NCBI GenBank assembly: GCA_902493385.1 | Contig: CABUPO010000004.1 | Coordinates: forward strand, 1 to 64,000 | Length of the DNA: 64,000 bases | Direction: 5' to 3' | From: an uncultured Lachnospiraceae bacterium | GTDB taxonomy: Bacteria; Bacillota; Clostridia; Lachnospirales; Lachnospiraceae | In this document: positions 45,290 through 53,080 of the stretch, piece after piece | Layout: every line of letters begins with the position of its first letter | Position numbering within the stretch: the first letter of the stretch is position 1 | The notes under the pieces: model-generated | The model's database searches: none | The model's input: only the letters and a program-made list of their open reading frames with translations | What the model was told of the DNA's origin: nothing | Translations under genes and position numbers: made by a program

Positions 45290-46507
45290 TTATAGTTTCC
45301 CCGCGCTGCCTGCGACGGCAGTCATTATTTCTTCAATATAAGACCGGATTACTTCATTATCTTTTGTAAACAGACCGTCATCAACAACTGCTCCTTTTGC
45401 ACATTCCTTAATAAAATCAACGGATTGGCTATACTGGGCTGCATCCATAGATGCTGACTGGGATATTGGATAAATTATTTTTCCTGTCAAATCATAGGAT
45501 TCCAAAAAAGTTCCCACTGTCATCGGTGCGGTATGCCACCAAATCGGATAACACAATATAATAATGTCATACTGTGCCACAGAAGCTAACGGCTCCTTAA
45601 TCGGCGGCCTTGCATTGTTATCTGCCTCATCCTTTGCCTCTCCATATGCTACCGTATTGTAGTCATCACTGTATGGTGTTTCACGCTCAATACGAAAAGA
45701 ATCCGCTCCAGTCTGTGTGATAATATTCTTTGCAATCCGCTCACTGGTGCCGCTCCATGAAAAATATGCTACCAAAAGTTTACCGCTTTCCGGCATTACT
45801 GTATAATCTGGCTTATTTGTTTCTTCCGGTTCTGCCGTCTCATTTGGCTGTGTACTCTCTTCTGGCTTACCTGTTATTCCTGGCTTTGTCGTCTCATTTG
45901 CAGTTTCCGATTCCTCTACCTTTACCGTACAGACTGCCTTTTTTCCGGAACCATCTGCCGCTGTTGCTGAAATCTTAACTGTACCGGCAGAAACCGCCTG
46001 AATAACACCCTTTTTGCTCACGGATGCCACTTTTTTGTTACTGCTCTTATAATTTACTTTTTTAATGGATGCTTTTTTCGGGGAAATGCTTGATACTAAT
46101 GCAAAGCTCTGTCCTGTTTTTAGGGAAATCGAATTCCTGTTTAATGTCACCTTGCTTACCGGTGTTCCAACCGTAATTTTGCATCGCGCCTTTACCGCAG
46201 TACCTTTTACCGTAGCTGTGATTGCAGCCTTACCTTGCCTTTTTGCTGTGACTAATCCATTTCCAGACACAGATGCCACTTTTTTGTTACTGCTGCTCCA
46301 CTTCACACCCTTCATTTTTGCCGCTTTATTTAATACTGCTTTCAATTTTACCGTTTTTCCCTTTTTCAGAGTGTACACAGATTTATTTAACATAATTGTA
46401 TGCTTATTTGTGTTTGCTGCTGTCTGTACAGGGGTATATTGTGCCGCCATAAATGACAGAACAAGTACAAAAATCCACAGTCTCTTAGATAATTTGTTCT
46501 TCTTCAT
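45290..46507 (-). CDS. Secreted fusion: two Ig-like (Big_2) domains plus flavodoxin
   Basis: 405 residues. A signal peptide covers about 1-31. Two bacterial Ig-like domains follow (about 36-112 and 116-198), each with the KKVASVS...G.(V/I).A....G...I.A pattern. A P/E/T linker leads to a flavodoxin domain (about 240-405): LLVAYFSWSGTSERIAKNI holds the FMN phosphate loop, and IIILCYPIWWHTAPMTVGTFLES is typical of the long family. An exported flavodoxin suggests an extracytoplasmic FMN redox role. AAGGAAGG precedes the ATG. Its neighbours are a secreted hydrolase, a FMN reductase and an aldo/keto reductase. Confidence 0.85.
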   Translation of the reverse strand: MKKNKLSKRLWIFVLVLSFMAAQYTPVQTAANTNKHTIMLNKSVYTLKKGKTVKLKAVLNKAAKMKGVKWSSSNKKVASVSGNGLVTAKRQGKAAITATVKGTAVKARCKITVGTPVSKVTLNRNSISLKTGQSFALVSSISPKKASIKKVNYKSSNKKVASVSKKGVIQAVSAGTVKISATAADGSGKKAVCTVKVEESETANETTKPGITGKPEESTQPNETAEPEETNKPDYTVMPESGKLLVAYFSWSGTSERIAKNIITQTGADSFRIERETPYSDDYNTVAYGEAKDEADNNARPPIKEPLASVAQYDIIILCYPIWWHTAPMTVGTFLESYDLTGKIIYPISQSASMDAAQYSQSVDFIKECAKGAVVDDGLFTKDNEVIRSYIEEIMTAVAGSAGKL

Positions 46508-46611
46508 CGCAATAAACCTTCCTTTCTGCTGATTAATTCTCCTTCAATCTCTCTGCTGCCTATTTCCGAATCACTTTATTTTTGTAGTTTCATTTTTACA
46601 GGCTGCCTTTC

Positions 46612-47445
46612 TTATTTTTCAAACAGCCATCCCATAATCTCTTTATCTCTGCAGAACAGATATCCCCCTGCATGCTGATATGTAATGCCCGTTCCCTGAA
46701 AATAGCTGCTGCCCTTCACATCTAACACCAGCAATTTTTCTATCTGCTCCTCACATAAGCCCTGTTTCCGATACAGGTCATGCAATTTCTGATAAGCATC
46801 ATTAAATGGTTTTGACGAATAATACTCATCATTCTCTCCGACGACAAAGTAAATCGGTGTCCTTGCCTTTACAATCGGTTCATATTTACCATCCCACTGT
46901 GAGCTGCACATCAGCGCCCTTGTAAATAGTTCCGGTCTCTTTCCCAGTACCAGCGACAATGTTTCCCCTCCTCCGGAATACCCGTTGATATAAACCTTAG
47001 AAGCATCAATCCGATAATGTCTGAGAAAATACTCCACCAGTGCAATCGTCTGATCTGCCGACTTCTCGCCCCAGTCATCCAACTGTGGCGCCAGTATCAC
47101 CATGTCAGAATTGTATTTCTGTGCCTCAAAACCAAAATCTTCCGTTTTTATATTCTCCGCCACTCCCTGAAAATACAGTCCCTGATAACCCGGCAGGGTG
47201 ATATATAATGCCATTTCCCTTTTGCCATCGTAGGAATCAGGAAAGTACACATTGTAATGTATATCTCCATTCTTTCCGGAATGATATACATTGTCCACCA
47301 AAAATCCCCGGTAATAGACCGTTCCCGATGTTTTTTGGCTTATTTTTACATTCTGTTTTGCACGTGCCGGAAGATAAAAACATATTACAAGTGCACAAAA
47401 CAAAACAAACATCACAAAGACCGCACCTTGTTTTTTATAACACAT
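46612..47445 (-). CDS. Exported or membrane-anchored alpha/beta hydrolase
   Basis: 277 residues from ATG 47445 (MCYKKQGAV), with GAGGT 10 nt upstream; an ATG eight codons earlier has no clear site. The N-terminal hydrophobic helix (about 5-28) is a signal peptide or anchor. The alpha/beta-hydrolase fold has nucleophile elbow GYSGGGE, acid VVGENDEYYS and catalytic His in YQHAGGY. It resembles PHB-depolymerase/feruloyl-esterase-like enzymes. The substrate is unknown. It lies 38 nt after the FMN reductase gene. Confidence 0.82.
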   Translation of the reverse strand: MCYKKQGAVFVMFVLFCALVICFYLPARAKQNVKISQKTSGTVYYRGFLVDNVYHSGKNGDIHYNVYFPDSYDGKREMALYITLPGYQGLYFQGVAENIKTEDFGFEAQKYNSDMVILAPQLDDWGEKSADQTIALVEYFLRHYRIDASKVYINGYSGGGETLSLVLGKRPELFTRALMCSSQWDGKYEPIVKARTPIYFVVGENDEYYSSKPFNDAYQKLHDLYRKQGLCEEQIEKLLVLDVKGSSYFQGTGITYQHAGGYLFCRDKEIMGWLFEK

Positions 47446-47483
47446 ATTTTTACTTACCTCATTTTGCATCCCACTTATATTTT

Positions 47484-47933
47484 TTATAATCTCTCTGAAA
47501 GTTTCACTGCCTCTTTCTTACTGGCAGCCATTCCCTGATAATCAAAACCATAAAGCTTTGCATATCTTCCTACCGTATAATCCCCGGCCGCAAGCTGCTC
47601 TTTTGTCGGAGCCGCTCCCTGAAATACAAAGAACAGTTTCTTTCCCCGAAATGTTCCCTCCGAAACAACGCCATAGGAACGGTCTAACAGGTTTCTTACC
47701 GCACCGCTCATGCTGTGCCAGTAAAGCGGAGAACCAAGCACCACTGTATCCGCCTCTTTCATTCTCTCAATCACTTCCATAAACTGGTCGTCTGCATATT
47801 CCTGTCCATAGGAGTAGATTTTGTAATCCACCAGATGAAGCGTGTCATACTCCTTCCCCGCCAACAGGTCTGCTGCTAATCCCACAGTGTTGCCATCCTT
47901 GTTTGGACTTCCGTTAATGAATAAAATACTCAT
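47484..47933 (-). CDS. NAD(P)H-dependent FMN reductase / flavodoxin-fold protein
   Basis: 149 residues of the flavodoxin-like fold. The FMN loop is LFINGSPNKDGNT at the N-terminus, with TVVLGSPLYWHSMSGAVRNLLDR in the middle. It is a cytoplasmic quinone/FMN or azo-type reductase; the substrate is not shown. It sits between the aldo/keto reductase and hydrolase genes on one strand. The 128-nt gap upstream leaves room for a separate promoter. Confidence 0.85.
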   Translation of the reverse strand: MSILFINGSPNKDGNTVGLAADLLAGKEYDTLHLVDYKIYSYGQEYADDQFMEVIERMKEADTVVLGSPLYWHSMSGAVRNLLDRSYGVVSEGTFRGKKLFFVFQGAAPTKEQLAAGDYTVGRYAKLYGFDYQGMAASKKEAVKLSERL

Positions 47934-48061
47934 AATATTGCTCCTTCTTTCTTACATTTTATAATTCATAATTTTATCTGCTTTTCCTAAAAACACGGCA
48001 CATCCTTCCGGATAAATAAGCGGATTAAAAAAAGAATTTCCTATAAGTATCGATTTCCTTT

Positions 48062-49063
48062 TTAGTCTTTTTTTATCCTTGAACCGCCAAATACATCTGA
48101 CATTTCCATTGCATCCAGCGCCTCGTCCAATGCCGTTACCTCATCTGCCGACAATATAATATCTGCCGCCCCCGCATTTTCCTTTATCCGTTCTTCCCTC
48201 CTGCTGCCCGGTATCGGCACCAGATATGGCTTCTTACATAAAATCCATGCAAGGGAAATCTGTGCCGGGGTCGCTCTCTTTTCTTTTGCCATTCTGTGAA
48301 GTAACGCCAAAAGCTCATGATTTTTATCAACCGCTTCACTGGTAAACTGCGGCATCATACTCCGGTAATCGTATACACCGTCAAACTTCGCATCCCTTCC
48401 ATATTTCGCCGACAAAAATCCGTTGGCCAGCGGCGAAAATGCCACATAACCGATATGAAGCTCCTCCAATACCGGAAATAATTCTTCATACCACCTTGCC
48501 ATCATGGAATAACGGTTCTGAACCGCTGTCACAGGACATACGGCATGAGCACGCCGTATCGTTTCCTCATCTGCCTCCGATAATCCCCAGTGCGTGATTT
48601 TCCCCTCCTGTATCAGCTCTGCCATAACCCCCGCCACTTCCTCAACAGGAATATCCGGGTCTGTGCGGTGCTGATAATACAAGTCAATATAATCCGTATC
48701 CAACCTTTTTAAGGACGCCTCCACAGAAGCCCGGATTATTTCCGGCCGGGAATCCGGTACCAACGGCTTATTCACAGCGCTGCTTTTCATGTCAAACTTA
48801 ATGCCGAATTTTGTGGCAATCACCACCTTGTCCCGGCAGCTTTTCAATGCCTCGCCCACCATCACTTCATTTTGATGAGGATTCTTTGGCGTTCCATATA
48901 CCTCAGCCGTATCAAAAAATGTATATCCCATCTCCACTGCCTGCCGTATCCGGCAAACCGCTTCTTTCTTTTCTGTAGGCATCCCATAAGCATGGGAAAA
49001 TCCCATGCAGCCAAGACCTACCGCAGAAACCTTCAAATCCTTGCCTAATATTCTCTCATGCAT
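48062..49063 (-). CDS. Aldo/keto reductase
   Basis: 333 residues of the AKR superfamily (YhdN/AKR11-13-like). It starts VSAVGLGCMGFSHAYG. The tetrad residues lie in FFDTAEVYG (Asp, Tyr), VIATKFGI (Lys) and LYYQHRTD (His). VPIPGSRREERIKEN is the cofactor-phosphate region. The Cs and Gs of this and the next three genes are visibly more frequent than in the flanking clusters. It is first in the redox gene group. Confidence 0.94.
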   Translation of the reverse strand: MHERILGKDLKVSAVGLGCMGFSHAYGMPTEKKEAVCRIRQAVEMGYTFFDTAEVYGTPKNPHQNEVMVGEALKSCRDKVVIATKFGIKFDMKSSAVNKPLVPDSRPEIIRASVEASLKRLDTDYIDLYYQHRTDPDIPVEEVAGVMAELIQEGKITHWGLSEADEETIRRAHAVCPVTAVQNRYSMMARWYEELFPVLEELHIGYVAFSPLANGFLSAKYGRDAKFDGVYDYRSMMPQFTSEAVDKNHELLALLHRMAKEKRATPAQISLAWILCKKPYLVPIPGSRREERIKENAGAADIILSADEVTALDEALDAMEMSDVFGGSRIKKD

Positions 49064-49387
49064 CTTTTTTCACCTTCCTGAACATGCGGCAGATTCAAAT
49101 TAACGCCGCCCTGATACACAGTAATTAATATTTCAATTATAAAGCGCCACAACATTATTCTCTTTGCTTTAATCATATTATAAAAAAAGAGAGACCCCCG
49201 AAGAAGTCTCATTTCGTTCACCAGTTTATACTAAAAGGTTATAACTTCATTTATTCAATTCAATACTGCCTATATTGTTAATTTACACCTAAAACTAAAA
49301 ATTTCTCATCTACATAAATGTAAGTTATAATTTAATTCAATTTCATTTATATTCTATCTATAATATACAAAGGAGACCAATGTACAT
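49064..49387. other. 324-nt AT-rich gap with terminator and promoter elements
   Basis: This holds a minus-strand terminator-like hairpin (49191-49210), a TATAAT box (49359-49364) with weak TTCAAT 17 nt upstream that probably drives the small HTH gene, and somewhere at its left end the promoter of the aldo/keto reductase gene, which I could not place. No further gene is seen. Confidence 0.5.
49191..49210 (-). terminator. Short hairpin with seven-T tail
   Basis: 5-bp stem GAGAC/GTCTC with a 10-nt loop, followed on the minus strand by TC then TTTTTTT. It faces transcripts coming leftward from the coiled-coil/lectin operon through the HTH gene. Confidence 0.55.
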
Positions 49388-49609
49388 ATGATAGTTTTTG
49401 ATCCTTTTTGGACTTTAATGCAGAAACGCAATATCAGCATCTATGCTTTAGAATATACATACAATCTAAATCCTGCTGAAATAAGCAGGCTGAAAAATAA
49501 TCACAACTTTACGCTCCGTTCCCTTGACCGCTACTGTGAAATATTTGACGTACAGCTATTTGAGATTATCGAATATCGTAAAAACAGCTATAATGAAGAA
49601 GATAGATAA
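49388..49609 (+). CDS. Small Cro/C1-type helix-turn-helix protein
   Basis: 73 residues. A whole-protein HTH resembling the Xre-like HTH_26 family: DPFWTLMQKRNISIYALEYT (helices 1-2), PAEISRLKNNHNFTLRSLDR (recognition helix) and YCEIFDVQLFEIIEY. AAAGGAG lies 12 nt before the ATG, a long spacing. Its stop codon is 2 nt from the stop codon of the converging lectin-domain gene, with no terminator between, so the transcripts must overlap. It may regulate that operon (inference). Confidence 0.82.
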   Translation: MIVFDPFWTLMQKRNISIYALEYTYNLNPAEISRLKNNHNFTLRSLDRYCEIFDVQLFEIIEYRKNSYNEEDR

Positions 49610-49611
49610 AT

Positions 49612-51126
49612 TTACTCCACAACAAGGCCAATATCCGATACATTTCCCTTTATACGTCCTACACATGCAGAACCAAATATTCCTCTGAGTACCATATTCT
49701 CAGGCACCTTCAGTTCAAATGGTCTTCCTCCCTTAACAAGAGTTCCAAAGGGTCCATATATTCTGCCTTTTTGAGTTCGTATGCACACTGCAGATAAAGC
49801 ATATTTGTCCCAGTAACCGACGCCGTACATACCGCTGACAGACTCCAGCGAATCATTTTTTTCAAACTCAACGAAATGTATATCTCCTCCGGTATCATTT
49901 CCGAATGCCATGCCCTTTGAGCCGTCTTCATATAAAAGCTGTATAGAATCAACTATATCTCCACTCCGAATAATTATGCCTGATATTCTCAGATTATTAT
50001 CCGTTATAGACTTTATATCTGCAAAGTGTGTATATTCCGCTGCGCTTAATGGTCCAATCAGTTTTACAGAAAACATATTTTTTAATGTACGCTCAAGCTC
50101 GTTAATTTTTACTTCATTTCTTTTTTTTGCAGTTTTAAGCTCAGTAAGCATTTCTTCAATATGGGAAATATGACCTCTTAGCAGTAAAGCGTCGCAGCCA
50201 GCATAGCTTAAGGAAGAGTATACAGAACCAAGGAATAAAGCAAAGTCCGAACACATCAAAATTTTTGCAGTATACAAGTCAATTTCTACATTATACTCGT
50301 TCATATTCTGATTATTAATTATCATCAGAAGCTTTAAATATCCCTGCTCTATGTCAGTACACAGAAATTCCAGATTAACTTCACAGGATTTCTTTAATAG
50401 CTCATTCTTTCTCTGTTCTGCAATCTCAAGCTTATGCTTTATAACCTCATACCGGGATTCTGCATCATTGCTGTCCAAATACAATACTATATTATAAAAA
50501 GGAACCCAGCGCCATTTATTTGCTGCTTTTTTTCTATGTTCAATATCCTTTAGCTTCTCTCTGGCATAAAAAACCTCTGAAATACACTCGTCTACATCTT
50601 TTCTGATTGCATCAAGCTCCTGTTTAAGCGTATTCTGCTGTGCATTATACTTACGAAACTTTTCCTCATCAGACGTCATTTCCTTATATAGCCGGCTTTT
50701 TCTGTCCTCCATATCCAGTTTCATCGACCTGTAATCATTCTTAGCCTCAACAAAATGCTTTGCCCACCGAAGCGAAAAATCCGCAGCCGCCCCAATCACA
50801 TACGCCGTGATTTCCTTTATTTCCATTAGCTTATCGTCATCTGTCAGCTGCTCCATCAACGGATACCGCACACCGACAGCCTTGATAAATTCATTCAGCA
50901 AATCAAACATCTTTATAATATCATCTTCCGTCGGTTCCAGACAATTGGCTGCCTCTTCGATTTTTGAGGCGGCCATTTCCACTTGATATTTTGACGATTT
51001 ACCGGCAGAACCTCGTAACAACGGCGGCGCAAAGCTGATATTATCAGCCTTGCAGAACCCACCTATGTTTTCAGAGATTACTTTTTCTGCCTGTTTTAAA
51101 GATAATTGTATAATATCTTCCACCAT
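49612..51126 (-). CDS. Coiled-coil protein with C-terminal jacalin-like lectin domain (putative toxin subunit)
   Basis: 504 residues. Helical N-terminus (1-100), then a long coiled coil (about 120-200) that turns at a hydrophobic aromatic patch (KWRWVPFYNIVLYLDSN, 204-220) and returns as a second coiled coil (222-260 and 315-350). Residues about 360-504 look like a jacalin beta-prism lectin: repeated strand patterns, YEDGSKGMAFGNDTGGD, YGPFGTLVKGGRPFEL and a terminal GNVSDIG (494-500) that fits the sugar-binding GXXXD motif. There is no signal peptide. This helix-head-helix plan recalls B-type subunits of XaxAB/YaxAB-like alpha-pore-forming toxins. It lies 20 nt downstream of its partner gene. 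The function is inferred. Confidence 0.7.
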   Translation of the reverse strand: MVEDIIQLSLKQAEKVISENIGGFCKADNISFAPPLLRGSAGKSSKYQVEMAASKIEEAANCLEPTEDDIIKMFDLLNEFIKAVGVRYPLMEQLTDDDKLMEIKEITAYVIGAAADFSLRWAKHFVEAKNDYRSMKLDMEDRKSRLYKEMTSDEEKFRKYNAQQNTLKQELDAIRKDVDECISEVFYAREKLKDIEHRKKAANKWRWVPFYNIVLYLDSNDAESRYEVIKHKLEIAEQRKNELLKKSCEVNLEFLCTDIEQGYLKLLMIINNQNMNEYNVEIDLYTAKILMCSDFALFLGSVYSSLSYAGCDALLLRGHISHIEEMLTELKTAKKRNEVKINELERTLKNMFSVKLIGPLSAAEYTHFADIKSITDNNLRISGIIIRSGDIVDSIQLLYEDGSKGMAFGNDTGGDIHFVEFEKNDSLESVSGMYGVGYWDKYALSAVCIRTQKGRIYGPFGTLVKGGRPFELKVPENMVLRGIFGSACVGRIKGNVSDIGLVVE

Positions 51127-51146
51127 ACATTTTCACTCCAGATAAT

Positions 51147-52832
51147 CTATGCCTGCTTTGCAATTTCTTTTGCAAGCTTGCCATTTAATTCTTTCGCAGA
51201 TTCCTTTGCCCTGACCCAATGCTCCTTAGGAGATACCTCTCCGGCGCTTTCAAGCTTCTGATATTTCTTTCTGGTTTCAGAAAAAGCATTCAGGTATTCC
51301 TCGCTTACATTATTTAACGCCGTCCAGCTTACTATATTTAAAAGAAATGCGTTTACAAAAGTCTCCTGCTTAAAAATCTCACAGTAATCCTCTAACTCTG
51401 CAAAATTTCCAACATCTTCGTTTAATTCACTGATTCTCTCAACCAAACCATTGCAGAATTTCGCCACATTTTTCCAAAACAAGGCGATGTCAGAAAGATA
51501 TACCTTTACAATACGCATACAGCCTACCGCAGTAATAAGCGCTGATATACAAATATCCAAATCTCTTGATTCTGTTGTGGTATTCTCAATTTCTGACGTC
51601 ATCTGAGCCAGCTGCACAATTGTATTCCTGCGCTCCTTCTGCACCTCTGATTTACGTTTGGCAATATTATCGAGCCTGTCATACTGAGTAATATTTTTGG
51701 CGTCCATCTTATCCGCCATTTTGCTAAGCTCTTCTGAAGTCTTTCTAAGGCCGTTTGAAATTCCCGCAGAAGCATTTTTGTACACATCCGCCTGCCCTTT
51801 AGCTGCCTGAATTTCCTCATCCACCTGTTTTTTATCTATTGTAAGTTGGTCCTGTTTATCAGAAAGCTCAGCTTTCTTTTCTGTGTCCTTCTCACTGGCA
51901 ATTTGTTCTTTTATACTAATCAGTTCTTTTTCCAATGCACTGGATTTGCTTTCAAGCTCCTTTATTTTATTTTGGCTTTCAATATACTTTTGCTCTGTCT
52001 GACTGCCTGTTACTTCTTTATCAGCAGAAGACGCGGCGTCTGCAGGCTGCGCCGTCTGCACCTGTCCGCCTCCGAACATAGTTGATAATCCGCCCATGAC
52101 GGCAGACACCATTGACAATGCATAGGAGCGTTTTTCATTCTGTGCAATCTGGACTGACAGCTTATTATATTGTTCGCCATATTCGCTAACCTCATCATCT
52201 AAGCATTCCTTAACCTCTTTTAAAGCTTTTACTTTCTCGTTAAGGACATTTAGTTTCGCCAAAGCTTCATTTCTCTTCTGCACATCCATGTCTCTTTCGT
52301 CCATAATTTTTCTGGTAATTACCTGAGCAATCTTTTCAATATCATCAAACTGAGCTGCAAGTGATGAAGCATTCTTCTCCATCTTTCCCGCGCGGTCTTT
52401 GATACCTGACAATGTTTTAACAGCCATCTGAATACCGTTAATTTTGCCAAGCTTATATACAGGCTCTGTAAGAAACTTATACGACTTTATAAAATCCTCA
52501 ACAGATAATTTAGTACCTGTCTCAAAGCCCTGCATTACTGCCAGGCTCTCATCCAGCGTATCGGAGAACTTATCCTTAAGCTCCGTAACTGACGAGCTCA
52601 TACCACTGCCGTTTACTGCATTATAAGTAATGTCTAAAAGCGATACACAGTTATCAAGATTTTCAAATAATTCATCTAATTGGATAGTCTGAAGAATACT
52701 CTTTTTACTTTCCTTAACCAGACTAAGATTTGGATTAGGGGCTTCTGATAATGTATATTTTTCCTCTTCGCTTCCAATCTTTCTTACAATCTCTTTTTCA
52801 CTTATTACTACTAATTCATATGTTTCTGCCAT
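51147..52832 (-). CDS. Long helical coiled-coil protein with central hydrophobic segment (putative alpha-pore-forming toxin subunit)
   Basis: 561 residues from ATG 52832 (MAETYELVV), with AAGGAG 9 nt upstream; a longer frame to 52967 has no ribosome site. Long amphipathic helices at about 145-235 lead to a hydrophobic, glycine-rich segment (YALSMVSAVMGGLSTMFGGG, about 237-256). A small-residue A/S linker follows, then a highly charged coiled coil (about 278-350 and 385-420). The end is a helical block (SALITAVGCMRIVKVYLSDI, about 430-449). Helix-hydrophobic hairpin-helix is the plan of ClyA/Nhe/Xax-type alpha-pore-forming toxins. No signal peptide is present. Alternative: an intracellular structural or SMC-like protein. 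Confidence 0.65.
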   Translation of the reverse strand: MAETYELVVISEKEIVRKIGSEEEKYTLSEAPNPNLSLVKESKKSILQTIQLDELFENLDNCVSLLDITYNAVNGSGMSSSVTELKDKFSDTLDESLAVMQGFETGTKLSVEDFIKSYKFLTEPVYKLGKINGIQMAVKTLSGIKDRAGKMEKNASSLAAQFDDIEKIAQVITRKIMDERDMDVQKRNEALAKLNVLNEKVKALKEVKECLDDEVSEYGEQYNKLSVQIAQNEKRSYALSMVSAVMGGLSTMFGGGQVQTAQPADAASSADKEVTGSQTEQKYIESQNKIKELESKSSALEKELISIKEQIASEKDTEKKAELSDKQDQLTIDKKQVDEEIQAAKGQADVYKNASAGISNGLRKTSEELSKMADKMDAKNITQYDRLDNIAKRKSEVQKERRNTIVQLAQMTSEIENTTTESRDLDICISALITAVGCMRIVKVYLSDIALFWKNVAKFCNGLVERISELNEDVGNFAELEDYCEIFKQETFVNAFLLNIVSWTALNNVSEEYLNAFSETRKKYQKLESAGEVSPKEHWVRAKESAKELNGKLAKEIAKQA

Positions 52833-52980
52833 AACCTTTTTCTCCTTTTCTATTAGTTTTCCAACATTTTTTATAACCTTTAATTTATGTTGTAAGCTCA
52901 TTATAAAAAAATTTTTTCCCCGATATAACTTACACAAATGTATATCCGCCTCCGTACAGCTATTCAAATCATTTCTTATG

Positions 52981-53010
52981 TTGCACTCTCAATATATTTT
53001 GTGTTATGAT
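52981..53010 (+). promoter_or_regulatory. Promoter of the PurF-like gene
   Basis: TTGCAC (52981-52986) and TATGAT (53005-53010) are 18 nt apart, 70 nt before the ATG. The opposite strand of this 248-nt gap must hold the promoter of the coiled-coil operon. Confidence 0.6.
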
Positions 53011-53080
53011 AAAAAAGATTTTGCGGATATGTTATCTTGCAGACACCCAAAATTAATTTTAAGAAAAGAGGAATAAGACA

